In this document: positions 47,436-61,886 of the stretch, in pieces
How positions within the stretch are numbered: position 1 is the stretch's first letter
How the letters are laid out: each line of letters starts with the position of its first letter
Source: Pandoraea eparura
Lineage (GTDB): Bacteria; Pseudomonadota; Gammaproteobacteria; Burkholderiales; Burkholderiaceae
NCBI RefSeq assembly: GCF_902459725.1
Contig: NZ_CABPSH010000001.1
Span: 744,001 to 808,000 of the forward strand
Direction: 5' to 3'
Length of the DNA stretch: 64,000 bases
Position numbers and translations under genes: made by a program
Notes under the pieces: model-generated
Databases searched by the model: none
The model's input: the letters and a program-made list of their open reading frames with translations, nothing else
Told to the model about the DNA's origin: nothing

Positions 47436-48515
47436 CTACGCGGGCACCGGACGGGGTGCGCGAGCGGAGCGCGCCATCGGCGGTCGCTCGCCGGCGAGCA
47501 GCAGGCCGAGTTGCAGCATGCCGTCCCAGGGATCGCCGGGCAGACCATCGGCCCGCAAGCCCTTGACCTGCCGGTCCAGACGCGCGGCCAACTGCAGGGC
47601 TTGCGCAAGCCTGACAGGTGTCACGCGATTGGCTGCCTGTTCCATCAGGCGCTCTCTCGGCCCCCAGACCCGATACTCGCGCAGCAACATCGCGAGCGGC
47701 TTGCCAGCCGCCATCCCGCGCGTGATCTTGGCGAGTGTGCGCACTTCCTCGGTCAACGCCCACAGGACGAGCGGCGCCGCTTCGCCCTCGCCGCGCAGGC
47801 CGTCGAGCATGCGCACCAGCCGGGCAGCGTCGCCGGCCAACACGGCTTCGCTGAGTTTGAACACGTCGTAACGTGCCACATTCATCACGGCGTCCTGCAC
47901 CTGCTCGAACGCGAGCACGCCCGACGGATACAGCAGGCCCAGCTTCTGAATCTCCTGATGCGCCGCGAGCAGGTTGCCCTCGACACGATCGGCGATGAAT
48001 TGCAGCACGCGTCGCCCGGGCTCACCGGCTTCGACGCGCTGCCCTTGTGCGGCAAGACGCTGAGCAATCCAGTCCGGCAGACGGCTCCGGTCGACCGGGT
48101 CGATCTTGATCGTCACGCCCGCGCGATCGAGCGCCGTGAACCAATCGGATTTGGTCGCTGCCGCATCCAGGCGGGGCAGCGTGACGATGGTCAGGACGTC
48201 GCTGTTCGCGGCACCGGCGTGCGCCTTGAGCGCGGCGCCCCCGTCCTTGCCCGGCTTTCCGCCGGGAATGCGCAACTCGATGAGCTTGCGGTCGCCGAAC
48301 AGCGACATGGACTGGCCCGCATTCGCGAGCGCCCCCCAGTCGAAGCTGCGCTCGACGCTGAGCACATCGCGCTCGGTGAAGCCGCCCGCACGCGCTGCCG
48401 CGCGCACGCGATCCACTGCCTCCTGCACAAGCAGGCTCTCGTCGCCGTAAATCGTGTAGATCGGCGAGAGGGTCTTGGCGAGATGCGCGTCGAGCGCGTC
48501 GGGACGCAATTGCAT
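47436..48515 (-). CDS. holA: DNA polymerase III delta subunit
   Basis: 359 residues (E. coli 343). Clamp-loader subunit that opens the beta clamp. N-terminal block LRPDALDAHLAKTLSPIYTIYGDE is typical; AAA-like domains I-III are expected over the full length. The last ~15 residues are a Pro/Arg/Ala tail. Begins 11 bases after lptE, the common leuS-lptE-holA order. Confidence 0.95.
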   Translation of the reverse strand: MQLRPDALDAHLAKTLSPIYTIYGDESLLVQEAVDRVRAAARAGGFTERDVLSVERSFDWGALANAGQSMSLFGDRKLIELRIPGGKPGKDGGAALKAHAGAANSDVLTIVTLPRLDAAATKSDWFTALDRAGVTIKIDPVDRSRLPDWIAQRLAAQGQRVEAGEPGRRVLQFIADRVEGNLLAAHQEIQKLGLLYPSGVLAFEQVQDAVMNVARYDVFKLSEAVLAGDAARLVRMLDGLRGEGEAAPLVLWALTEEVRTLAKITRGMAAGKPLAMLLREYRVWGPRERLMEQAANRVTPVRLAQALQLAARLDRQVKGLRADGLPGDPWDGMLQLGLLLAGERPPMARSARAPRPVPA

Positions 48516-48526
48516 GGCGGCAGGCG

Positions 48527-49042
48527 TTACTCTTCCGGCTTCGTCGTCGGCAAGGACTTCACGGCTTCCATGCGGCGAATAATCTGTGCGACCGCATCTT
48601 TCTGCATGTCGCGGTTGAGCAGTGCACCTTCCGCGTCACGCGCGGTCGTTTCGCTGTCGCTGTAGGGCAGATTGCGCGTCAGGCGAATCGTGGTCAACGG
48701 GATGATCGGCGTGCCATCCGGTGTCACAAGCTGGAAAGTGAACGCACTGCGCAGCTCGTATTCGCGTGCCTGGCCGTTGGCATCGAGACTGACGGCCGTA
48801 CGCGATGATGCAGTGTTCACGATCTCGAGGCGAGCATCGGCATCCTTGGGCTCGGTCACCACGACCGTGTCCTTGCTGCCGTACCGGATGTAGCGGGAGA
48901 TGTCGGTCGCCATCTGTCCACCGCCCGAAATGTACAAACGGTGGAACGCGTAATCGCTCGCACCGCGCAGTTGGAAGCCGCACGCCGACAACGCGAGCGC
49001 GCAACCCAGCAGGGCAATCCCACCGAAGATCCTGCGCGTCAT
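48527..49042 (-). CDS. lptE: LPS-assembly lipoprotein LptE
   Basis: 171 residues. Plugs the LptD barrel at the outer membrane. Lipoprotein signal with lipobox LSA-Cys21 (LALSACGFQLRG), and the family strand CGFQLRG right after the Cys. No Asp at +2, so outer-membrane sorting by Lol is expected. The start MTRRIF gives a clean n-region; an in-frame ATG at 49069 is possible. Follows leuS by 95 bases. Confidence 0.94.
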   Translation of the reverse strand: MTRRIFGGIALLGCALALSACGFQLRGASDYAFHRLYISGGGQMATDISRYIRYGSKDTVVVTEPKDADARLEIVNTASSRTAVSLDANGQAREYELRSAFTFQLVTPDGTPIIPLTTIRLTRNLPYSDSETTARDAEGALLNRDMQKDAVAQIIRRMEAVKSLPTTKPEE

Positions 49043-49137
49043 ACCGACGCCTCGTTGCCCGGATGTCATTTGCACGTGATGTGCCCTCTTGTCACCAAAC
49101 GTCATCAATTCATCGACCGGCGGCAATGATTGCCGCC

Positions 49138-52047
<2,910 letters not shown>

Positions 52048-52848
52048 TCAGCGCAGGCCGAGGACGTCCTGCATATCGAACAGGCCGGTCTTGTGTTGCG
52101 CGAGGAAACGGGCGGCGCGCAGCGAGCCTTGCGCATACGACAGACGGCTCGACGACTTGTGCGTGATCTCGATGCGCTCGCCGATGCCGGCAAACAGCAC
52201 CGTGTGATCGCCAACGATATCGCCGCCGCGCACGGTCGCGAAACCGATGGTCGACGGATCGCGCTCGCCGGTCACGCCTTCGCGGCCGTAAATGGCGCAT
52301 TCCTTCAGATCGCGGCCCAACGCGTCGGCCACCACTTCGCCCATGCGCAGTGCCGTGCCCGACGGCGCATCGACCTTGTGGCGGTGGTGCGCTTCGATGA
52401 TCTCGATGTCGTAGCCCGTGTTCAGAATCTTCGCCGCGACTTCGAGCAGTTTGAACGTGGCATTCACGCCAACGCTCATGTTCGGGGCAAACACCACGGC
52501 CACGCGCTCCGCCCCGGCCGCCAGACGCGCCTTGTCGGCTTCCGAGAAGCCGGTCGTGCCGACGATCATCTTCACACCATGCTTTTCGGCGGCGGCCAGA
52601 TGCGCCAGCGTGCCTTCCGGACGTGTGAAGTCGATCAGGTATTGCGCGTTGGCGAGTGCCACATCGAGATCGGCGGTGATCTTGACGCCCGTCTCGCGCC
52701 CCAGGAAGGCGCCCGCGTCGTGGCCCAGCGCCGGGCTGTCCGCGCGGTCGAGGGCGCCGACCAGTTCGGCGTCGTCGGCCGCCAGTACGGTTTCAATCAG
52801 CATCCGGCCCATACGGCCGGAGGCGCCAGCAATCGCAATCTTCATCAT
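52048..52848 (-). CDS. dapB: 4-hydroxy-tetrahydrodipicolinate reductase
   Basis: 266 residues (E. coli 273). NAD(P)H-dependent step towards lysine and meso-diaminopimelate for peptidoglycan. Dinucleotide motif GASGRMGRM at the N-terminus; catalytic region [17 protein letters not shown]. Starts 24 bases after bamE on the same strand. Two adjacent ATG codons (52848, 52845) are possible starts. Confidence 0.97.
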   Translation of the reverse strand: MMKIAIAGASGRMGRMLIETVLAADDAELVGALDRADSPALGHDAGAFLGRETGVKITADLDVALANAQYLIDFTRPEGTLAHLAAAEKHGVKMIVGTTGFSEADKARLAAGAERVAVVFAPNMSVGVNATFKLLEVAAKILNTGYDIEIIEAHHRHKVDAPSGTALRMGEVVADALGRDLKECAIYGREGVTGERDPSTIGFATVRGGDIVGDHTVLFAGIGERIEITHKSSSRLSYAQGSLRAARFLAQHKTGLFDMQDVLGLR

Positions 52849-52872
52849 GGAATTCTTGACTCTTCAGACAGC

Positions 52873-53562
52873 TTACTTGGGCATCGAGAACAGGCCACCG
52901 CCGGAGGTCACGCGCGGCGACGGGACAAGCCCCGTGCCCGTAGCCGTCGCCGTACTGCCCGACGCGCCACCGGTAGCCGACTGCGCGCTGGACGCCGACT
53001 CGGAAGCGGCATTCGTTGCTGTCGCGGCGGTCGACACGGTAGCGCCGTCGGATGCGGCCGGTAATGCGGTCGATGCGGTGGACGGGGTGGAGGTTTCGGC
53101 CGCGGCAGCACTTGCCGTCGACGGGGCAGCGGCGTCGGTCTTCACCGACTTGCCTTTCTGACCATCGATTTCCTGCACCAACTGGTACTCGGTCGGCAGA
53201 TTTTCTCCGCCTTCCCAGCGCGCCAGCGTATCGCCGTCGAAATACACCTTCAGGTGGCGCTCTTGCACCACCGACGCGTTGCCGCGCTTGAAGTAGAAGA
53301 CGTAGTCCCAACGATTCGCATGGAAGATGTCTGTGAGCAGCGGCGTGCCGAGCAGTTGACGGACCTGATCGCGCGTCATGCCGGCCTTGAGTTGATCGTA
53401 GGCCTCTTTGGAAACGAAGTTGCCTTGAACGATGTTGATTCGATACGGCGTGACCACGCCGATCACTTTGTCGGTCACGCTGTCATACGTAGAGCAACCG
53501 GCCAGGGCCAGGAATGCCGCCGCAGCGCAGACGGAGAGCGGAAGGGAGAGATAACGACGCAA
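52873..53562 (-). CDS. bamE: Outer-membrane assembly lipoprotein BamE (OmlA/SmpA) with long C-terminal tail
   Basis: 229 residues from a TTG start at 53562. Lipobox at LAG-Cys23 after a clear signal peptide (RRYLSLPLSVCAAAAFLALAGC); SmpA/OmlA domain from about 30 to 125, with GNFVSKEAYDQLKAGMTRDQV. The last ~85 residues (about 143-229) are Ala/Ser/Thr-rich low complexity, nearly doubling the usual ~110-120 residue protein. TTG is preferred because upstream in-frame ATG codons (53622, 53676) would put ~20-38 extra residues ahead of the signal peptide and into the fur promoter region. Divergent from fur, as in other proteobacteria. Confidence 0.88.
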   Translation of the reverse strand: MRRYLSLPLSVCAAAAFLALAGCSTYDSVTDKVIGVVTPYRINIVQGNFVSKEAYDQLKAGMTRDQVRQLLGTPLLTDIFHANRWDYVFYFKRGNASVVQERHLKVYFDGDTLARWEGGENLPTEYQLVQEIDGQKGKSVKTDAAAPSTASAAAAETSTPSTASTALPAASDGATVSTAATATNAASESASSAQSATGGASGSTATATGTGLVPSPRVTSGGGLFSMPK

Positions 53563-53728
53563 ATCTGACTCGCTTTCAAAAAAATCGAACTTGAATCCGG
53601 CACGCCGGGCGCGCCGCCACATCGCCCCCGTTGACGGCACAAACCGTCCCGATTGCCCCGGTTTGCGCCCGGGCAAGGCAAAAAGGCATTATTATTGGGG
53701 CTGTATTGTACTCTAGGGACGTAGAGCG
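53563..53728. promoter_or_regulatory. Divergent bamE/fur promoter region
   Basis: 166 bases between the bamE and fur starts. A possible fur promoter reads TTGCGC (53663-53668) - 18 bases - CATTAT (53687-53692). A 6-bp dyad TTGCCC (53653-53658) and GGGCAA (53671-53676) overlaps the -35 side. AATAAT-like sequences on the minus strand at 53688-53697 could serve bamE. No confident Fur box. Confidence 0.35.
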
Positions 53729-54160
53729 ATGCCGAATCCCGCCGATCTGAAAAATATCGGACTGAAAGCCACGCTTCCGCGCCTCAAAATTCTGGAGATT
53801 TTTCAGAACAGCGAGGTGCGCCATTTGACCGCTGAAGACGTCTATCGTCATCTGCTCAACGAAAATCTCGATATCGGCCTGGCCACGGTTTACCGTGTCC
53901 TGACGCAATTCGAGCAAGCGGGACTATTGTCGCGCAGCAACTTTGAATCCGGCAAGGCCGTTTTCGAACTCAACGAAGGGCATCATCACGATCACCTCGT
54001 GTGCCTTGACTGCGGGCGTGTCGAAGAGTTCTTCGACGCCGAGATCGAACGGCGCCAGAAACTGATTGCCAAGGAACGCGGCTTCGCGCTCCAGGAGCAC
54101 TCGCTCGCGATGTACGGGAGCTGCACGAAAGACCCCTGCCCGCATCGTCAAAAGAATTAA
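53729..54160 (+). CDS. fur: Ferric uptake regulator Fur
   Basis: 143 residues. Fe2+-dependent dimeric repressor. Winged-helix DNA-binding domain to about 82 ([16 protein letters not shown] recognition helix), hinge, then dimerisation domain with the His cluster 86-90 (HHHDH) and the Cys92-x2-Cys95 motif; a second pair, Cys132 and Cys137, is near the C-terminus. ATG at 53729. Transcribed alone, ending at a bidirectional terminator. Confidence 0.98.
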   Translation: MPNPADLKNIGLKATLPRLKILEIFQNSEVRHLTAEDVYRHLLNENLDIGLATVYRVLTQFEQAGLLSRSNFESGKAVFELNEGHHHDHLVCLDCGRVEEFFDAEIERRQKLIAKERGFALQEHSLAMYGSCTKDPCPHRQKN

Positions 54161-54172
54161 ACGTTGTTTCGG

Positions 54173-54200
54173 CAGAATGTCTTCCGATGAAGACATTCTG
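54173..54200. repeat. Perfect 12-bp hairpin 13 bases after the fur stop
   Basis: CAGAATGTCTTC (54173-54184) and GAAGACATTCTG (54189-54200) are exact inverted copies around CGAT. There is no U-tract on either side. It may stabilise the fur mRNA 3' end or be an operator, or be one end of a lost small element. Confidence 0.75.
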
Positions 54201-54414
54201 GGATCCTCCCCAAGCCCGAGCCCCTGATGTATTGAGTGTTCATACGCATCGTCGGCGAAGCCCCAGACCTTGAACTGCGGAGAGATGCCGCCATCGGAGC
54301 CAGAGCAGGGTGCCAAACGCATGACGGCGCCGCGCAAGGGTACTTACAGTGGACAATGACAGCCGCTGCTGTCGCGTAAGCCTCCGACGTCCAGCACGAC
54401 GCCTCACACCAAAG

Positions 54415-54448
54415 AAAAAGCCGCTGTCTCACGACAGCGGCTTTTTTT
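54415..54448. terminator. Bidirectional terminator between fur and gap
   Basis: A-tract 54415-54419, then the stem GCCGCTGTC/GACAGCGGC with loop TCAC, then a T-tract 54442-54448. Works on both strands, for fur rightward and gap leftward. Confidence 0.9.
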
Positions 54449-54468
54449 ACGACAGACGTCGAACCCGA

Positions 54469-57520
<3,052 letters not shown>

Positions 57521-57718
57521 GGTGACCAGCCGGAAGAGCGGGCGTGCCCCGTTGCCGCGAGCTGCCGCGCGAAATTCAAATGCGGGAGAAAGTCCGGGAT
57601 TTTACCAGATACGGCCATTGCCCGGGTCGTTCGCCGCGAACTTCCCCATTCGACGGGAACGTGGAATCATGCGAAGAAGTGGCGTGATTGCCATGAATTG
57701 AAGGAAGTTGCCCTGCCA

Positions 57719-58651
57719 ATGCCCGCCAAACGTGACATCACCGAAGACCCATCGCGCGCCGCGCCGCGTCCTTGCACGGCGCCGCTCGGGCGATGGGCGG
57801 GCTACACCTTTGCCGCCCACCCCGTGTTCGCCACAACGTCGCCCCATCAGCACATCGAGGTCGTGGACTTGCCGGCATTCGGGGCGCTCGGCCGGGCGTA
57901 CCGGCTCGATGGCCGGTTCATGGCCTCGCTTGCCGACGCACATATCTGCCACGAGTGCATGGTGCATCCGCTACTGCTCGCGCACGGCACCGCCCGGCGC
58001 GTACTGGTGCTGGGCGGCGGCGACGGCGGCTCGGCGCACGAGGCGTTGCGCCATGCGAGCGTGCGCGAGGTCGTCGTCGCCGAACTCGATCCCCAGGTGC
58101 CGGCGACCATTCTCCAATATATGCCGGCGTTGGCGGGCGGCGCGTTCGACGATCCTCGCACCACGCTTGTCATCGGCGACGCCCGGGATCTCGTCGACGC
58201 CGCACTCGCGCGCGGAGAATCGTTCGACGCCGTCATTTTCGACCTGACCGACGCCGACGGCGACGCCGCCACGCTGCACGACGCGCGCTTCTTCGCCAAA
58301 TGCCGCGCGTTGCTCGGCCCGCGCGGCGGCGTCGCCCTGCAACTGGGAGCGCCATGGTTCGAAGCCGATCAAGTCGCACGCATGCTCGATGCCCTGCGCT
58401 CGGTGTTCAGCGTCGTCCAGCCGATGACAACCTACGTGCCGCTGTATGGCACGTTGTGGGCGCTGGCGTTCGCCAGCGATTCGCTCGACGTGCGTGGTGG
58501 CAATGTGAGCGCTGCGACCCAAGCACTGTCATTGCGGCATCCGCTGCGCCACTATTCGACTGACCGACACGCGGCGCTGTTCGACATTCCACCGGAACTG
58601 ACCGACGTGCTCGGTGATCGGCAGACACCAGGCGATAACCAGATAACGTGA
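57719..58651 (+). CDS. speE: Spermidine synthase-like polyamine aminopropyltransferase
   Basis: 310 residues (E. coli SpeE 288). Transfers aminopropyl from decarboxylated SAM to putrescine. Motif GGGDGG at 99-104; Glu122/Asp124 (AELDP) bind the cofactor; the catalytic Asp175 is in IFDLTDADG, a variant of the usual DSTDP. The N-terminal ~25 residues are variable. The start follows a GGAAG box. A huge in-frame ORF extends upstream across tkt antisense and is rejected. No speD in the window. Confidence 0.88.
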   Translation: MPAKRDITEDPSRAAPRPCTAPLGRWAGYTFAAHPVFATTSPHQHIEVVDLPAFGALGRAYRLDGRFMASLADAHICHECMVHPLLLAHGTARRVLVLGGGDGGSAHEALRHASVREVVVAELDPQVPATILQYMPALAGGAFDDPRTTLVIGDARDLVDAALARGESFDAVIFDLTDADGDAATLHDARFFAKCRALLGPRGGVALQLGAPWFEADQVARMLDALRSVFSVVQPMTTYVPLYGTLWALAFASDSLDVRGGNVSAATQALSLRHPLRHYSTDRHAALFDIPPELTDVLGDRQTPGDNQIT

Positions 58652-58811
58652 GCGAGATAGCCCGAACGAGAAAACGCGCGGCGAGTGAATCGAACCCGCG
58701 TTCCTTGTATATTGAAGACTTGTCGCAACCGTCGGCGGCTGCCCGTTCGCGCCTTCGTGCGTTGGAACGTGCACGTGTCGCCCCTGGCCGACGCCATACC
58801 GGAGCACTGCC

Positions 58812-59234
58812 ATGCCCGACCCTCGTCCCGCCCATGTGCCGTGGTTGACTCCCTATCTGACTGTGCGCGACGCCAAAGCGGCGGCGACGTTCTACGCGCA
58901 GGCGTTTGGCTTCATGGTGCATGACATGGTGAACGACGACGGCATCGTCATGCATGTTGAAATGTTCTATCAAGGGCAGTTGATCGTGATGTTCGCCCCC
59001 GAAGGCGCGTTCGCCAGTACGGCACGCACGCCGCGCACCTCGGGCGTGGAAGCACCGCAGAGCTTCTATGTCTACACGGAAGACGTCGATGCGTTGTACG
59101 CGCAGGCAATCGCCGCCGGGGCCAAGGGCCTGACGCCACCCAGCGACCAATTCTGGGGCGACCGTTTCTGCCAACTGGAAGACCCGGACGGCTATCGCTG
59201 GGGCTTCGCCCGTCCTGTCGCACCGCGACGCTGA
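58812..59234 (+). CDS. VOC-family protein (PhnB/glyoxalase-like)
   Basis: 140 residues. VOC fold with N-terminal PYLTVRDAKAAATFYAQAFGF and C-terminal LEDPDGYRWGFARP. The PhnB/YaeR-like subclass; a metal site is not obvious because the C-terminal Glu position carries Gly-Phe. Function unknown. It lies between speE and rsmE, with 160 bases before it; unrelated to the VOC gene at 1943. Confidence 0.85.
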   Translation: MPDPRPAHVPWLTPYLTVRDAKAAATFYAQAFGFMVHDMVNDDGIVMHVEMFYQGQLIVMFAPEGAFASTARTPRTSGVEAPQSFYVYTEDVDALYAQAIAAGAKGLTPPSDQFWGDRFCQLEDPDGYRWGFARPVAPRR

Positions 59235-59312
59235 GCCCGCGCCTCCTGAGGCGGTGCGGTATGCTTCTGTCCCCGACGCCACTTGCGACCGCCTCCTTCA
59301 TCCTCCGTCCGT

Positions 59313-60050
59313 ATGCCTCGCTTTTTTATCGATGTGCCGCTGCACGCCGGCGCACTGCTGGACCTCCCCGAGACCGTGGTTCGCCACGTTCAGGTATTGC
59401 GTCTGAAGATCGGCGACGCGCTCACGCTTTTTGACGGCACCGGCGGCGAGTATCCCGCCGTGCTCACGACGCTCGAAAAGCGCCACGCCACGGCGCAGCT
59501 TGGGGAACGGGAGGCACGCGAGGTGGAAACGCCGTATCGCGTCACGCTGGCGCAGGGCATCGCCGGTGGCGACAAGATGGACTGGCTGATCGAAAAGGCC
59601 ATCGAACTGGGCGTGACGGACATTCAGCCGCTGATCACCGAGCGCTCGGTGATCCGACTCGAAGGCGAACGAGCGGCCAAGCGCGTCGCGCATTGGCAGG
59701 CGCTCGCCCAGGCCGCCTGCGAGCAGTGCGGACGAAATCGCGTGCCGCGCATCCTGCCGATTCGCCCGATCGTCGCCTGGCTGCGGGAACAGAACACGGT
59801 GACAGACGACGGATGGCGTGTGCTATTGTCACCTAGAGCGGACAGCGGTTTCGACTCGCTACCGCGCAACGCACCGTCTCAGCCAGGCGTTTTGCTCTTC
59901 GGCCCGGAAGGTGGACTGGCACCGCATGAAGAATCGCTCGCTCGCGAGACAGGTTTTACTGCGATTCGCCTTGGCGAGCGCATCCTGCGGACCGAAACAG
60001 CCGGTATCGCGGTACTTGCGGCGTTGGCCGCGCGCTGGGGCGGTTGGTAA
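59313..60050 (+). CDS. rsmE: 16S rRNA (uracil1498-N3)-methyltransferase RsmE
   Basis: 245 residues. SPOUT-class trefoil-knot methyltransferase. N-terminal PUA-like part MPRFFIDVPL; knot motifs LFGPEGGLAPHE and LGERILRTETAGIAVLAAL. Start at MPRFFID; the ORF upstream adds ten residues and is not needed. Confidence 0.96.
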   Translation: MPRFFIDVPLHAGALLDLPETVVRHVQVLRLKIGDALTLFDGTGGEYPAVLTTLEKRHATAQLGEREAREVETPYRVTLAQGIAGGDKMDWLIEKAIELGVTDIQPLITERSVIRLEGERAAKRVAHWQALAQAACEQCGRNRVPRILPIRPIVAWLREQNTVTDDGWRVLLSPRADSGFDSLPRNAPSQPGVLLFGPEGGLAPHEESLARETGFTAIRLGERILRTETAGIAVLAALAARWGGW

Positions 60051-60099
60051 GCCTCGACGATTTGAAAATCGGCCTCATTAGCCTTAAGGAGTCATCCAC

Positions 60100-60741
60100 A
60101 TGGGTATCCTCGATTCCATTCTCGGCGGTATGTCCGGCAATCCAGCCGATGGTGGCAGCGGTAGCGGCGGCAACACCAAGATGTTGCTGCTGATGGGCTT
60201 GCTGGCGATGATCGCCAACCGTTCCGGTAACGCGCAGGGCCAAGGCGCCCAAGGCGGCGACGTGCTCGGCTCGCTGGGGGGCGCACTCAGCGGAATGCTG
60301 GGCGGTGGCGCGGCGGCGGGCGGCGGTGGGGGCCTGGGCGGACTACTGGGCGGGCTGTTGGGCGGAGGACAAGCGCCGCAGCAGGGTGATGCCGGCACGT
60401 CCACGACCTCACCTGGCGATCTGGTCGGTGCGCTCGGTGGACTGGGGGGATTGGCGCAGGTGCTGGAAAACGGAGGGCTGGGCGATGCCATGCGCTCGTG
60501 GGTCGGCACCGGCAGCAATCAGCCGGTGTCCGCCGATCAGGTGAGCCAGGCGCTTGGCCCCGGCGGTCATCTGCAGCAACTGGCCGCGTCGGCGGGCGTG
60601 AGTCCGGATGAAGCGGCGCAACAGCTATCGTCGCTGCTGCCGGAGGTAATCGATCACCTCACGCCGAACGGCGACCTGCCGCAAGGCCATCTCGATCTGG
60701 CGAGCCTGGCTCAGCAATTCCTCGGCGGCCGGACTGGCTGA
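60100..60741 (+). CDS. Glycine-rich DUF937 (YidB-like) protein
   Basis: 213 residues. N-terminal LLDSILG-type opening (MGILDSILGGMSG), a hydrophobic stretch MLLLMGLLAMIAN at about 28-40, then a strikingly Gly-rich segment to ~105 and a C-terminal YidB-like domain (VSADQVSQALGPGGHLQQLA, LLPEVIDHLTPNG). The family is widespread but uncharacterised. A strong AAGGAG ribosome binding site precedes the ATG. No signal peptide evident. Confidence 0.9.
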   Translation: MGILDSILGGMSGNPADGGSGSGGNTKMLLLMGLLAMIANRSGNAQGQGAQGGDVLGSLGGALSGMLGGGAAAGGGGGLGGLLGGLLGGGQAPQQGDAGTSTTSPGDLVGALGGLGGLAQVLENGGLGDAMRSWVGTGSNQPVSADQVSQALGPGGHLQQLAASAGVSPDEAAQQLSSLLPEVIDHLTPNGDLPQGHLDLASLAQQFLGGRTG

Positions 60742-60796
60742 CGCACGACTGGCGGGGCAACTATCGGAGCATCCGACAATCCCCGACTGAAAACGC

Positions 60797-60823
60797 AAAA
60801 AGGTCCGCAGTGCGGACCTTTTT
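60797..60823. terminator. Bidirectional terminator between DUF937 and barstar genes
   Basis: AAAAAGGTCCGC-AGT-GCGGACCTTTTT: a 12-base perfect inverted repeat with A- and T-tracts, serving both the plus-strand DUF937 gene and the minus-strand barstar gene, whose stop is 106 bases to the right. Confidence 0.88.
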
Positions 60824-60928
60824 CATTGGGGGCGACGTAACATCTGCATGCGCCCGGGGGAATCTCAACGACGCCGGACGATGTTTCCGACATCGCTCAT
60901 CGCCGTTCCAGAAAGCCCCGCCAAGCCG

Positions 60929-61477
60929 TCAGGCGAACGAGTAGAAGACGCGGAAAGTGATACGACGCTCTGCCCAGAACTCGGCGGCATCACGGAATAC
61001 GTCGAGCAGGGTTTCACGGCCATCCTTGTCGAACTTCGTCGCCACTGGCAAGCCTTCGAGCACGACAACAAAACCGGGTTGCGGCCCGGCGTGATGCACC
61101 AGATCGGTCAGACAATCGTGCAAGGCGTCGTAATTCTTCCCGAAATGCTTGGGAAACAGGAACGACGTGGCGATCGTCTCCAGCACCTCGGCCTTGCTCT
61201 GCGCCTGCGAACAATTGGCATAGAGGAAGTGCTGCCCGAGTCGCTCGGCCTCCGCGGCCAATTCCGGCACGCGGAATGCGCGGATCGACTGCACGATATT
61301 CGGCCTGACGGTCTTGAAAAGACTCATATCTCCCTCTTCCGATAAGGTATGGCGGCGGCCGGCCCGCGCGACAGCATGCAGGCCCAGCACCTGCTTGAAC
61401 AAGTTGCCCTCGCCCGCACCGAATGGATCTGCCATACGATCTTTCCCGCGTTCCTGTGCGAAAACCGGCTCACTCAT
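60929..61477 (-). CDS. Barstar-like ribonuclease inhibitor
   Basis: 182 residues from the ATG at 61477. The C-terminal ~115 residues show the barstar fold signature FPKHFGKNYDALHDCLTDL and the closing strand ERRITFRVFYSF. Presumably binds the neighbouring secreted RNase in the cytoplasm to protect the cell. The ATG at 61477 lies 7 bases after the RNase stop, with an AAGGGA box inside the end of that gene. A second start at 61327 (MSLFKTVRPN, 132 residues) has its own strong GAGGGAGAT site, so the first 50 residues may or may not be made. Confidence 0.85.
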   Translation of the reverse strand: MSEPVFAQERGKDRMADPFGAGEGNLFKQVLGLHAVARAGRRHTLSEEGDMSLFKTVRPNIVQSIRAFRVPELAAEAERLGQHFLYANCSQAQSKAEVLETIATSFLFPKHFGKNYDALHDCLTDLVHHAGPQPGFVVVLEGLPVATKFDKDGRETLLDVFRDAAEFWAERRITFRVFYSFA

Positions 61478-61484
61478 ACTGCTG

Positions 61485-61886
61485 TCATTCCCTTATGCGT
61501 CTAAAGCTGTTGTAGTGGTCTTGGGTGTAGTAACAAGGATCGACCGTGCGCGGGTCGCCGCCACAAATGATGCGCCTGGCGCCCCGATTGCGGGCACCGG
61601 GCGTCGGCACCGTGTACTCATGGTAATAGCCTCGCCGCATTTTGGGCAGACGCTTTTCGTAGTTCCCGAACACGACGCCATCCTTGGCGTAGGGGAACGG
61701 CCCGCCCTGGGCAATCAGCGTCAGCGTGCGCTGCGCTTCGCGAGGCAATTCGGCAACGGAGACCGTTACCGGGAAATCGATGACGGATGGCGCGGTCTCG
61801 CGCGCCACGGCATTGGACCCCAGAAACACACTTCCAGCCGCCGTCAGCGCCACGATGCTCCGGTGAAGCCAACGTGCCATGGTCAT
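61485..61886 (-). CDS. Secreted ribonuclease of the barnase/RNase N1-T1 family
   Basis: 133 residues from MTMARWLHRS. Signal peptide with cleavage around Ala28 (NAVA-RE). The mature ~105 residues carry the microbial RNase fold: LPREAQRTLTLIAQGGPFPYAKDG, Glu90 as general base (YYHEYTV), Arg101/Arg104 (GARNRGARRIICGG) and His124 as general acid (YTQDHYNSFRR). Cys108 and Cys118 could form a disulfide after export. The catalytic set looks complete. Start at 61886; the longer ORF upstream is AT-rich and non-coding. Forms an operon with the barstar gene. Confidence 0.9.
   Translation of the reverse strand: MTMARWLHRSIVALTAAGSVFLGSNAVARETAPSVIDFPVTVSVAELPREAQRTLTLIAQGGPFPYAKDGVVFGNYEKRLPKMRRGYYHEYTVPTPGARNRGARRIICGGDPRTVDPCYYTQDHYNSFRRIRE

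Larger units (their letters stand above)
54161..54468. other. 308-base gap between fur and gap
   Basis: No gene. It holds a long perfect hairpin right after fur (54173-54200) and a bidirectional terminator next to gap (54415-54448). Between them, 54201-54400 has no supportable ORF; a minus-strand frame reading through 53924-54337 overlaps fur and is not protein-like. Confidence 0.6.

Noticed and set aside
53924-54337. Minus-strand 137-codon frame running from fur into the gap downstream
   Set aside because: Mostly antisense to fur; I considered a transposase remnant but recognised no transposase motif.
59235-59312. Hairpin CGCCTC/GAGGCG after the VOC gene
   Set aside because: Only two bases would remain in the loop, so it is not a stable terminator.
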